A stretch of 64,000 bases of DNA from Cardiocondyla obscurior (taxonomy: Eukaryota > Arthropoda > Insecta > Hymenoptera > Formicidae), in NCBI RefSeq assembly GCF_019399895.1, contig NC_091876.1:1774381-1838380 (forward strand), written 5' to 3'. Shown here in pieces: positions 49,886-62,463 of the stretch. A program made the translations under genes and the position numbers. A model generated the notes under the pieces. The model was not told where the DNA came from, did not search any database, and saw nothing but the letters and a program-made list of their open reading frames with translations. Within the stretch, counting starts at the first letter, position 1. Every line of letters begins with the position of its first letter.

Positions 49886-52800
49886 CTGAAAAATAAAATA
49901 AAAACGATATTAGAATAATTAAATTACCTAAGATAATTCTATTTTAATTTTATCTCAACGATATATAAATTTTCATGTGCGAAAATTATATTTCCAAATA
50001 TATTCGATTTTTAGATCGATATGAAAATGCAAAACGATAATCTTCCAAAAAATTATTTCTAAATAAAAATGTGCCATGTTCATTAAATGTTTAAGCGCTT
50101 AAAATTATATAATAAATAAAGCTCATTATTTTTTAGGAGAATATTTTTTAATGCAGAGTATTCCTTCGTAACGTCGCGTTTTCTGGTAAACATCGCTCCC
50201 TGCGTACGGAATCGCCGCATGCTTTCCAGCGCGTTATCGTTCCCGCATTACTAAGACGCTTTTGACAAAGATTGATTATGGATGGGCTCCCTGGTTACTT
50301 TTCTTCCGGATCGAGTTAGATCGGAGAGCGTAAGTGCGCCGTCGGATGACCTCGCGGATTCACGCGGACGCGCGAGAGTTTCTCAATCGACTCTCGGTAC
50401 AACTGCTGGGTGACCGACAACAACGCAACACGCTCATCGCCGAGTATCGTTAACGAGCCGTTTACCTGTTACGCCTTAATTTATCCAACGACGGTCTGGC
50501 TGGTCATGACGATCAATCGTCGGAACTAAGTTTCTGCTTCGTTTGCGCCCTAGGAGGATCGTTAAACTGTCGTGTTCGTTCACGCAAGGCGACGTAATAA
50601 TTTTAAGCCGCGCCGCGCCACTCAAAACCACTTTTAATGTCTAACGATCGTCTCACGCGCAAGGTCGCATAACTCATCGCGACGCCGTCTAAGTAACGCT
50701 CTCGGTACATGCATCGAAATTAGAAAAAAAAAAAAATAATAAAAATGTCGCGCGAGAACTGTTAAAAAAATCTTACTAGACTTCTCTCGAGATAAAAATG
50801 AAACGTTTCGTCACGTCGAATCGCTTTAGGAATCAGCCCGTACAAGTGCTAATGTCGCCTTGAAATCGAGACTGGCGCGATCTCTTTTTCCGACCGACGA
50901 AACGCAATCGCGAACGCGCGTGGAAAAAAAAACAAAAGAAAAGAAAAAACTTGGAGCGCGATCGCATTTCGCACGATTCTCCTGGAAACTAGGCTGTCTT
51001 GTGGAATCTGGACCGAGAGCGTTCACGGAGCCCGGCCGTGTTATCGGCGCATTATCCCGCCGCATCGACCGGCTACACACGGCCGGCGGTACACCCACAT
51101 GGTAGCGTTGCACACGTCGATATGGTTTCAGTTACCTAATCGCGCTGGTGTTGCGCCGTGTCGACGGTTCTTATGGTGCCTCCCTCGCCAGACGCAGGAC
51201 GGGACCAACGATGCGTGAACGCAAACTTTACTCGTTCCATTACATTTTCTCCTCGGATAATCCGGTATCGGGACCCGCCGGCGGACCCCTAGTCGCACGT
51301 ATCCCAGAGTTTCTCAATCTCCGTCTCGTGCATTCCTCCAGCTACGGAACGCAACGGCATTTTTTTATTACGGCCGGCGCGATAGCGTCCTAAGTAAGGG
51401 CACGTAAAATCGTCGGTGCTATCCGCGGGAAGCCGCGAGCCACAGCGATCGGCGAAAAATACAGTGGTCGAAACGCCCGGCTGAGGATCACTGATACGTA
51501 CGGCGCGAGACGTACACGAGCATTTTCGATAAGCCAGCCTTATCAACGAGCTTCGATCGCCTATCTTATTTATTGTATTTATCTACGGCGAGATATCGTC
51601 TCGCGATGCTTTTTCTCCCCTCCCTCGCCACCCCGGACTTAATCCGCGTGAGTCTTTTCCGACCGATTGAAACATCTCGAAATATTGAAACGCGCTTCTC
51701 GCCGGTCCGTCATTCGGAACGCTGCGGCGCTTATTGCCGAGAGGAAAAGCGATCAGCTCGGAAATATTCCGTATACGTAACGTACGGAGCTTGGACGGTA
51801 GCTTACGAGCGTATAACTACGAGCACGTAGTTACACTTAACTGTGGGGAGAGCTCGGCGCAGTTGCACGCGTATATGTGAGCGCCGCCTCGTGTAGAGAG
51901 GAGAGCCCTCCGCGCGAGCCACGACAGCGAACGTGTTCGCATATTAGTATAAGAAGGCGGACACGCGGGCAGGTCGCAATTTGTCCGAGTCTTTAAACGC
52001 GCGTTTCTATCCCGCAAAGCGCTTCGCCTTGGATTTTAGAGCTTACTCGCCGGCGTATCGAATCGGAGCGGGATTGAGAACACCTATCTCCCTCGCGATT
52101 TTTTTTAACGCAACATGTGAAATTTCTAACCATTTTGTAACGTAATATAAATGTAAAAAAAAAATTAATAATAATAATAAAGTCGCAAACTCTTAAAAAA
52201 TTTTAACCTCGCATTATTCCTAATTGTTGCTCAATTGATTTTTACGCAACACTGTCCGAGTGTACTGTTACACGTTCCTTAGACATCGATGCGTTATTAA
52301 TGTAAGCGATTAGTCATTTTCCGACCTTTCGATGCACCTCGAAATACGATTGCCATATTGTTGAGAACGAAAGAAAATGCCTTTGTCCTTCTCGCCGTTT
52401 CGCTCGCGCCCCGCATCGTGATCCCGCATGCCCTTATCGCGGCGGGCGCATTTCATCCCGCCACTATACTCATAAATGCTTATATAAATCAACAAGACTC
52501 ACAATTAATATCGCGAGCTATACCGCGGCGAATAAAAAATCGAGCTGGCCTAGACACCGGCGCGATATTACTCCGCATTGTGGGACGATTTATTAGAATA
52601 TACATCTCACGGAGCGTGACACTCGCGCTGTAAATTACCGTCGTCCGCAATTAATATCGGGCCTGAAAAATCCGTGGCGGAGATAAGGGGGAGGCTTCCC
52701 TGAACGAGGTCGCGGGAGTTGGGCTAATGCCCCAGCCGTCTGGCACCAGCTTGCATCAGATTTTCCTCTCGGGCCTCTCGCGAAAATCTTTATTATCGCG

Positions 52801-55800
52801 GCGCAATTTATGCGTCTGCCAATTACGCGGCGCGGCGCTTCGCGTACGCGGCGAATTGCCGATCACAATTAACCTTGGGCGTTAAAAATAGGACGATGCG
52901 CTAATCGCCCGAGTATCGAAGTCGCCCGCGAGTTTAATCCATTTGTAATTAAAATGCGGCAACGGCGAGCAGCGCTCGACTCGGAGCAAGGCGAGCGGGG
53001 ACCGTCGATTCGCGCCGGGTTCTTCCACCCGATCCCCCGGTTCGGAAAACATTTCGCGCATCGACGTTTGCACGTCAGTCGGGACAAAATCACCTCCCGT
53101 TCCCGGCCGCGGAATGCCGTCAGGCGCGCTAAAGGCGCCCACCAACGAACCGTCCCGCGTTATAAATTAGGAAGGAAAAAAGCCCGACGCCGGCCGGCCC
53201 GGGGAGGCCGCGATCGCGATGAAGAACCGAGGAAGTTTAAATTCCGCAGGCGCTGTATATTACGCGCGCGTTTATAGGAACGAGAGAGTGGAGCAACATG
53301 ACTTATAACCGAGTTACTCGCCACCGGTGATTTCCCATTATACGACCCGGTATCCGAGTCATCCTGCCTCCCCTTTCCCCCCTCCTACCTCCACCCCTTA
53401 CCACCGCGAAAGGATTAAAGGTATCTCGAATGAGGCTGGGGCACACCACTTGCAACATTGAGACCGCGTCGTATCGCATCTGCGCCCGCGCGTACGATTC
53501 TCATTGCGTAGCGGCAATAAATATGCTGATTAAGCGGCAACGCGGGGTCGGTTAATTTGCAGTATATCAGTATCCAACAGCGCATTTTAATTGACCGTGA
53601 AGCATTATTGTGGGGAATAATCTATACGGCGCGGCTATTCAATAGTGATCGCGGCGCTGACAATCGACAGGAATAGGAGAAGACAGAAAGAGAGACGGCC
53701 GAAAAGAAAGGAAAAAGAAAAAAAAAAGCAAATCTTCGAACGAGCGGTCCCGCATTAACGCCGCAATTAATGACCACCTTCGCCGAGCAATTTTTACGAA
53801 ACGACAACGATCACGGTTTCTCGCGGCATTTTTTATGCGCCGATTTTTTTCTCCTTTGTCGAACGTGCTTCTCTGTTAAGATTAAGGCGAGACTTTCGTT
53901 TCATTTATATGCTGTCATTAGCGCGAGCTTTATAAAACTGAAAAAGAGACGACACGCGATGCGAAGCCGGCGTAGCACGACTATATATTTATGTCACGCA
54001 TTGCAAAATCGTTAAAAAAACTCGGATGCCACAAAAACAACGCCGATTCTTGATTACAATCTCGAAGTATAAAAAAAAATAATTAAAAAAAATGGCTTAA
54101 ATTCAGCTACGAGCGTGAGATTTCTTCTCACAATACGCCTAGTCGATCGATAATTGCGAGGAGCAAAGAAAGGAGCGCTGAAAATCTATCGACACAAAAT
54201 TTCCCCCCGGGACTAGACTGACATTACTTCGCGCTATGAATCTTCTTGTCGTCAAATCGACGCCACGCCGGGAGAGAGTAAGTCTTATCAAGATCCACGG
54301 ACAATTCCGAGTTTTCACCGCGAAAGACTAAGTAAAAAAAAATATCCGCGGGCGGTGCCGCGCCTCGCGAGAGCCAAGCGTCCGCGTGTGACTCCGTGTT
54401 CGTTTTTCGCGAAGGGGATTCGAGCAGTTTCCGTGATTTAGACCCACGAAAGCCTAATCGCGTAGCAGCCGCTTGGATCGGTCAGCCGATCTCGCCGGGT
54501 TGCTCAACTTGTCTCGTAAGAGCATAACCTTTGGAGGGACGAATCGACCGGCGAGGAGAAGGATAAAAAGAGAAAGGGAGAAAAAAAAAAAAAAAGTTCG
54601 ACGCGGAGAAGGGAAAGGGGGTACGCGCTCGCTCTCCCGTCCACCTAAACGCGACGGCGGGGCGGCGCGGGCGAGGCAGGCAACGAACTCGCAATTATCG
54701 TCGCGGATATATTCCCGCGTTATCCTTGCCGAGCCGCGTAGTCGTAACTTCGCGCCTGCACTCGGCCGCCGCGCAGATACGAGTTATGACGTTTTCTGCG
54801 GCGGCACTAAAGATTGCGCCGCGCGCATCGGCTCGCCCCTTTTCTCCTCGGCCTGTCCTGGACGGCCGCCCGCGCGCGCCCTTTAAAGGGCCCTTATCGC
54901 CCGGCGAAATCGGGCGACTATCCGCGTACTATCGTCCCAGGTGTTTACGAGTCGGCGAGGGCCCGCCGCGACGTGTCCGCCGATAGCGCGACTCGACACG
55001 CTGGTAATTGCCACGGTGGAATTGCCACCAGCATCACCGGCACCGAGCGATCTTCCTTTCTCTATCGCTCTCGGGAGGGACCGCGCGCGCCGGCGAGCGA
55101 TAAGCCGCGAGACGCGAGTCGCCGAGGCTGGGACGCCCTTATAACTAATAACTATTACTTTTCAATAATTTCATCATCGCTGGACGTCGAAAGTTATCGT
55201 GTGATACGCACGTCGATATATTTTTACTTTCCTTCGAACGTATGCAGCCCGGCGGAATCTGCGTGCGCGTCGGTGATAAATACGACTACGGGCTATTGTT
55301 TTTGAAAATTATTCGAAAAAGAATTTAAATGACGGAGAAAGACGAGCCTCGCTAATTCAAGGTCTGCGTTTTATTCGGAACGTTAATGCGAAGCCGATGG
55401 CTGCGCCGGTCCAGCCGCCGTTTTTCTAGAGAGCCCCGCGTTTTCTCGGTAGCGATAAACGCTCGTCGGAACGCATCCGAAATAAAATCCTCACGGGAAC
55501 GGATCGAATATAATTTCTTTTCGACTGTCGCAAGGAGATTCGAAATATATCAGTTTTGGCCGAGGGATCGTTCGGATAAAACGAATACAGGCAGAAATAA
55601 TTAAGATAATCGATAAATTAAAAGACGAGCAAACCTTCATATAAAGAAACGCGCTAACGTCTAACTGATTTGTTCACAAAGTGAATTACTGGGGGACCCA
55701 TTTAGCCCGGCTGGCCCTATAAACAAAATTAACATTCCGTCGAAGACCGGCTACGAAAAAGTAGTTGCATCCGCCGGCGGAATTCGACCCAGAACTTGTT

Positions 55801-58800
55801 ACTTTGGACGTTCTTTGTACAAGTCCGCTAACAATCTAGCAAACAAAACCGACGAGCGTCTCGCGAATAAATGTATCAAATATTTCAACAAATTTTAAAC
55901 ACGGTGAAAAAAATTTACTTAATAATTTTAACGCTAATTAAGCACTGATTTTATTTCAAACGTAGCAGAATATATCGCGTAATAACGCATCGTGTATCCC
56001 ATCAACAGATTCTCGGCGTCACCCTGAGCCCGCACGATGAAATATCGTGTACCGTTTTATTCGCGCAAAACTAAGTCGCTCTCGCACGTTTAAATAGCGT
56101 TAATTTAACGCGCTCGCGTGTGGCAATAACTCCAAAGAGAGTTAATAGCGCGAAATTCCGCGAGCTAAATCTTCCTTCTCGGATGTTATTAGTTACGTCG
56201 CGCCCGAACGCAACGTTCTTTCGTCATCGCCGCCGCGATTGCGACGAAGATAATTGCGCGCACCGAACGGAGGCGATACGGGGAAATGGACCAGGAGAAA
56301 GAGAAATCCGTTTATTATTTTAACTATCAGAGCCCAGGCTTTAGCGTATCGGCGACCCGAACGAGATTTCATCACGCGTCCACTTCGGCAAACGGCTCCG
56401 GCACACGAAAATTTCAGGCTTAAAGTAATTTATCGAAATTCGCAAACGTCGAAATGGCTTCAAGTATTTTGCGCGAAGTTAAACCAAAATTATTTCGCAA
56501 GTAAAACCGTCGGTTTTACAATCCGTGTAAAATTTTACATACTAGCCGGATTTTATTACATTATTTGTAAAGAAGAAGGCGGCCCGTCGAGAGTTTGAGA
56601 AGAGAAGTATTCGCATTTTTAGGCCAGCGGATAATGCAAATCCGATTTTCCGATGTCCTCGAATAGGGATTTGCCGATCGGTACGATCCTCTCGCATTAG
56701 CATATCTCCGCGGTGATAAAGGTCTAAACTAAACGCAGGCACACGCGGCGTGCAAACTGGCCGATAAATTAAATACGTTAATCGAACAGCGATGCAGTAA
56801 ACGACTCGTAATCGACCGAGTGGCTTACCGATTTAACGCGCGAAGAATCGTAAGCCGGCTCTCTCGTCAAGGTAGAGCGTGTTAAGTCCCCGGTGGGAAA
56901 AGCACTCCCCTAATGCGAAGAACACGCCATGCCAATTATAATCAACATTTTTAATCACTTCATTCGTGAATATTAAGAGTCGTCACTTAACTCCGTGATC
57001 AGTTTTTAATAATTAAAAAGTACATAAAATATTTTTTTTTTTTTCTAGCTCTCACGCGTTCTTCTATTTTTGTGCTAAGCACAGCTAAACTTCGCTCGGT
57101 CACGTGGATAATTAATAATTAACAAACGTCACTGTCGTTCATCTTATCGCGAATAAATATTAAACTGCAAATGCGAATTTGTTGTAAAGATAAAGAGCAT
57201 ACGTTTCAATTTAATTCCCTGCGTTCCCAAGAATTTCCAGAATTTATAATCTTTATATAATGTTCGTAGTTATCTGAGAAATAGAAGGGTGCATTTTAAA
57301 CTCGCACAAATATCCGCGGTATAAACGCTGCGTTCGCTAATGACCCGGGAATTTTTTTATCCGCTGGCTCCGGCGTTGACCTAGGCCACGAGAACGCTAC
57401 GAACCGAGAAAATCGTCGGCACATTGTTAGCTGTAATGGCGGGTGCGCACGATACGAGGCTAAGCACCTGACTTCGTAATTTTGTAAAGGTTACGCGTTT
57501 TCTCCGCAATTTTATACTCCGCTCCGCGGCAAAAGTATTAATTTTCGACAATTTCGCTGTCCCTTCTCCCGGCGCGATGATTGGACGTGTCGGTATTTCG
57601 CGGTAAAATCGCGCAGTGCGTCCGCGACTGCCGCCGGTCACCGTGTAGAAATCCCAGGACAATTACGCGCCACACAAGGAACCCTTTATCCTACCGCATT
57701 TTTTTTTTCCCTTTTTATTTTTTCTCTTAGCTGAATGTATGGCGCCAAAAACGAAACGCGCGCGTGTGTATGGATCTTAGACCTATCCCTGTATTTCGTT
57801 CGAGGGTAGACGAATTAATGAAGGCGCAGGATTAAAACGACTATACGATCGAGACTGTTGCATTCTTTGTAGACCTATGCAAATCATGGTCGTCCTTTTC
57901 GAAGGACCGACCGCAGGAACATGAAATGCAGACTGCGCGGAGGAAAAAGGAAAAAAAAGAGCGAAGATAAAAATAGGGGTCTGCACGTAGAAATGAAGCA
58001 GTTCCGCGAATTAATCTAAGGAACGGGTCGCTACGAACGGCATTCATTCAATTAGACGGCGGTGCGGAATCAAGCCTTTGTCAGATAATCACAACCTTAT
58101 GTCGCGGTGACGATGACAGCAGGGTGCGGCCGAAAAGGCGCACCCTGGCCGCGTATATATATACATATATATATAAGTGTGCCCGTGTGTGCGGACGTAT
58201 CCGCCGTCACTATGAATAGGAAAAGAACGACGTGGAGAGATCCGCGGAGAACGACAGAAGAACGATACGACGCGGAAGAATCGAGGGTTGGGCCGTCGCG
58301 TTGCACATTGGGAAATACGTTCTCGGAGAGAAGAGGCAGAGATAGCCGCCGAGATGGATAGAACAAAGGAGAAATGTGTCGGGAGTGACAACGGGTGTCG
58401 CAACGCCGGCTACTAAAACCCCATTGTGCTCGTCGAGACCGCGTGCTTAATTATGATTTGAATTTATCGATCGCCGATCTTTCGTCAGAGCCGTCAAAAT
58501 CGGACGTGATCTCCTGCGCTTTTCGAACGTTGAAACAACACCTTGACGTCTCACTCCGCGCTGCCCGTCCTTATCTATTCTTACGCCGCGGTCGATACTA
58601 TTTTTCATTGACGCCGCAGACTCGACGACGGGGAAAACATCGATACGTTTTACCAATGCAAATACGGAAGCGAACGAAAGGAAAAGGTTAAACGTCTCAC
58701 TCGATTCGAACCAGGTTTAAGATGTAACAGCGCATCGGCTCGGCTCTCTGCATTTATTCGTCGGCGCGCACATTCATACGGGACGCGGTGAAGCATAGTT

Positions 58801-59611
58801 TGTCGGTCAGCGTATGCATTCATCGACATATTCGCGTCACAATTTCTCTGCACCGTGGCGGAACTTTCTCGCATGCACCGCGACTAAAGAGGTTGGCGAT
58901 TCTAATTCCCGTCGGTATTATGCATACCGCCATCGGCGGCGGATCTATCTATATGTATTTAACATGACGGCGAAGGGGGAAAGAAAAGAAAAAAAAAAGC
59001 GCTACGACCGCGCGCTCTCGGTATTGTTGCGCTCGATTGTAAATTAAAATATCGCACGTGTAATTGGCCGCACGGTAAAACCGTGACCGTGTTTCCTCTG
59101 GAAAAAGTGCTACTGTCTTGAAAAACTGTTCGCACATATGGAGCAGATACGCGGGGGCTCTTGTCTGGAAAAAATATGTAGGAGTGCGCCGCAGATAGTT
59201 ATCGCACCGCGGTGAATTATTCGCGAGGCGCTGGATATCTGATCTCTCTTTTAATTTAAAAGTGGAGCGACGTGAATACGGCGAAGCCGCCGCGGAGGAG
59301 CGACCCGTGCGCTAAATTCGCGCCACGCCATCGTACGTGACCGCACGCGGAGTGATAAAAATCGCTCGCGAAATCGCAAGGGGCCCTAAGTCGAAACTGC
59401 CGCGATCAGAATTCGCGATCGGCGAAAGTTAATTGATTCGCGTGCGCTAGGTTTGAGGACGAGGTCTATGGAGAAACTTAGAGGACGGTCCCTTAAATCG
59501 CAACGCGAGCCTCGTAATTTATGTCCGACGATCACGAACCCAGAGGCACAATGTCGGTGGTATATTCGAGTCGGTTTGCATACCGATAGTTCGGTCCCCC
59601 CTTTCAAGAGC
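49886..59611. other. Gene-poor interval, upstream or intronic
   Basis: No recognised gene. AT-rich near 49900-50150, then GC-rich CpG-dense blocks (50330-51090, 52680-53280, 54350-55120) and AT-rich ones. A TA-rich simple sequence lies at 58153-58176 and C-rich strand tracts near 53371-53400. Confidence 0.4.
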
Positions 59612-59732
59612 CACGCAACGAATACCAATCCTATATTCTCGGCATGAGAACGGCGATATGCGTTTCTCGTCGCGTATCGATAACTTGTCGTTGATCGTTG
59701 CCTGATACAACTTCCGTTACCTCCTTATCGCG
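59612..59732. repeat. Local duplication III, copy 1
   Basis: Aligns with 59840-59949. Shared blocks in order: GCAACGAAT, CAATCCTA, CGTATCGATAA, TTGTC, ACTTCC and CCTCCTT. Spacing is nearly kept between the copies, but the blocks are short and the rest is diverged. Confidence 0.5.
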
Positions 59733-59839
59733 AGCGAGAAATCTTAAAATTTTATTAATGAAACCGTCATTGGCAAAGGATTAAGTATCCGAGGTTCTTT
59801 TTCAGGCGCAACGGCTTCTTCGAAAAGCGGGCGGCACTT

Positions 59840-59949
59840 CGTGCAACGAATGGCAATCCTACGCGCGTGCAATATAACAAAGGCTCGACTTTCCCGTCAC
59901 GTATCGATAATACTTTGTCAAATCATACTTCCTCTTCCTCCTTCGATGC
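59840..59949. repeat. Local duplication III, copy 2
   Basis: Partner of 59612-59732, about 230 nt downstream. A good plus-strand acceptor-like sequence (TTCTTTTTCAG, AG at 59804-59805) lies just before it. The frames of the two copies are not kept in common, so a duplicated coding exon is not supported. Confidence 0.5.
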
Positions 59950-60367
59950 ATATATTTGCAATACAAACATGCATGCACACTTAACAGCTGCATGCATTGC
60001 ACTTCATGTAGACGCGAATTTTTTTTTCTTTTTAATTTCTCTATTGTCCCCTCGACTCGTATTATTATTCAAGCGAGAATAAAGAAATGTTAAATTGAAT
60101 CCTATTATTTTAAATATCGTCCTTATCTTTCAACACAGATTTTAAATAAAAGCCATCCTCATTTATTTCTAATATTATTTTGCGTGTTTTGGCGATTTTT
60201 TTCAAACGGTAATTATAACAAATTTATATAATTAGATGTAGTAGGGCTTAGTTGAATGGACTTGGAGTGATGGATTATTATACAACAAGTCGATGTATAT
60301 GAAGTCATTTTGCTCTCAATATTAATAGACATGCTCCCGAGAAGGGAAGGTACGGCGAAGGAAGTGC

Positions 60368-61003
60368 ATGGAAAAGCGACCTCGGAGCTGTCGATCGACC
60401 GCTAAGAAGGTCTCCTTCTTTTTCTCCCTCCTCTCTCCTCTTTCTCTGTTTCTCGCCGGTCACGCAGTTGCGCGAAGACACGAACATCGCCGTATAAGCT
60501 TTTGCGCAAGAGGCATAATTATGGCCGAAGAGGAAGCGAAGCCGAGTGCGTTAGCACACGTAGGACGAACGTTGAACGATGAACTTGACACTGCACGTGC
60601 GAGAGAGAAGAAGAAAGACGGAGAGAGAGAGGTAGGAAAAGGGTGTGCACGAGCGAGAGCAGCGGAGAGAAAAGAAAGAGAAAGGAAGACCGCGAGGCCT
60701 GCAGCCTCACGAACGCCTACCTATTTCTATCTTGCCTTTTTCATCCTCGGAGAAACAAATGACGTCCATAAGTCTATCGATCCCCCTAGATTACCCTTCT
60801 TAATTTCCCTTTTTCAGGTCAAGATAGAAACGCGGATGCGTTTAAGTAGACAGTTGTTTCTCAACTCTAATCGCCTAAGTGGAGTCAGACGCATCGCGCG
60901 GACAATATATGCACTGTTATCACTCCCAGCCGCAGTTTTCTTTACGCCTATCGTTATAATTATCGTAATACATATTCCATTGCGTCGTGATAATACTTCG
61001 TAA
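60368..61003 (+). other. 211-codon open frame of unknown status
   Basis: This is the longest open frame outside the CABIT gene. It begins in a pyrimidine-rich tract, contains an internal ATG at 60522 with a good context (ATTATGGCC, protein MAEEEAKPSA...), then a Lys/Glu/Arg-rich purine tract. It ends in a hydrophobic stretch that resembles a membrane segment (LLSLPAAVFFTPIVIIIVIH). A strong acceptor (CCCTTTTTCAG, AG at 60816-60817) lies inside it, so the last 61 codons could be a separate terminal exon. The biased composition of the tracts explains much of the openness. Confidence 0.2.
60408..60690. repeat. Opposed pyrimidine-rich and purine-rich arms
   Basis: A CT-rich arm (60408-60455) and a GA-rich arm (about 60599-60690) flank some 140 nt of ordinary sequence. 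The arms are roughly complementary simple sequence, so a transcript could fold back, though not as a precise inverted repeat. Confidence 0.4.
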
Positions 61004-62433
61004 TTAATTTATTCCTATCAAGTTCATAAAGTAATATATATCCGCTTTAAATTTTTTTAATTCGCTTTCAATCGATTGATAATCTTTTTTCATATTTTAA
61101 TGCAACGTGAGACCGTAAGTTAAAATAAAACGAAACGATAAACCGAAAAGACGCGAATATCCTCCGAGATGGCGATTAAATATCAATGGATAGCAGGGAA
61201 TATTTTGCAAAATAGCTCGCGTAGTTGCGAGCATGACAGTGAAAGCAGTGGAGTAACCGCTAAGTCCATCACTGGTAATGCGCGAATCCAGTACGGTGAA
61301 TAAGCATGCGTACCTCACTGACACATTAAGATCACGAATCAAGATAGAGGCTGTACTCAGCCTAAGTCATAAAAGATACTTTGCTCCACTCATTCGTTCC
61401 ACGTTAGCAAGCCGCATGAAGATCTCCTTGTCTGTCCCGCGTTATTATTTTTCTAATGCCGCTATATCTATTACGCTCCCCTACGCGCGGAAAATTCTTT
61501 AGCCGAGGTGTATTAAGCCTATGACGTAAATAAATATGCGAGCCACGTAGATTAATATTATTTTTAGAAGCCCGTGCAATTTTTATTACAATTGCAATAC
61601 GGTCGCGTTTATGCCGACGTTTTACGAGACAAAAAAACCATTTCCCGATTAATCGCCGGCGGCTCTTCGTCTCCGCGGTTCAGAGTTCGTTTCCAATTAA
61701 TTGCACCGTTGTAAAAAGCGAAACGCAACGATCGAATTAAAGAGTCAAACGAACGCTGGGAGAGCGGCTGGGGGTTTTCACGAGTTTTACGAGTATCACG
61801 ATGCATCGTGCATCAAATGCAGGCGAGTCGCTACGAAACAGGCTCTCGAGGGCCCGAAGAGTCATAAAAGCAACGTGTATACACACGCGCGCTCGGGGTG
61901 CATCGTTAGTCGTTCGTTCCAGATTCAGCGAGCCGGGATTACCCACTTCCTTCTTTCTCCTCCAGCCCGTGGAAAGAAACCGTATAATAGCGCCGGGCAA
62001 AATAAACACGGGAGAGGCAGAGAGGGCCCCCGAGGAGGCGACCGAGTCGTGAACGAGTTTTACGAATGTCGTAACTCTCCGTTACTCAACCGCCGGGGTG
62101 CCGCATCGATAGACGATAATACAAAGATTGCCGGTTTTAAACAATAACGACACGCTGAATCCGACAGTCGTAACGCGGACCTGAGACTTTACGTTCGTAG
62201 CGAAAACACGGCGTTACGTAAACCCGTGCTCTCGCCGGGTGCAGCTTTTCTTTTACTGCCACGAAAAATATCAGTCCCCTCGCGAAAATTTCACCTACTC
62301 GTCTCGCGTTCTCACGGCAGAAAATTAAGCCTTAATACATTTTTTTATCTTTATCGTTTATAAATAGCAATAAAAAGATAGGACGATATGTTAACGTTAA
62401 AAAAGCCAAAAAACTTCCTACCATAATTTTTAG

Positions 62434-62463
62434 AAGCAACATGTTGCTTGAAACACCCTGTAG
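62434..62463. other. 16-bp perfect palindrome followed by GAAACACCCTGTAG
   Basis: AAGCAACATGTTGCTT is a perfect palindrome. It is followed at once by GAAACACCCTGTAG, a string that resembles terminal sequences of some insect DNA transposons as I remember them. No matching opposite end or transposase was found, so at most it is an old element remnant. Confidence 0.3.

Noticed and set aside
55770..55800. tRNA-like GGGTCGAATTCC on the minus strand
   Set aside because: No matching acceptor stem or A box was found.
58700..58725. tRNA B-box-like GGTTCGAATCG on the minus strand
   Set aside because: The flanking bases cannot form the T-stem and no A box lies at the right distance.
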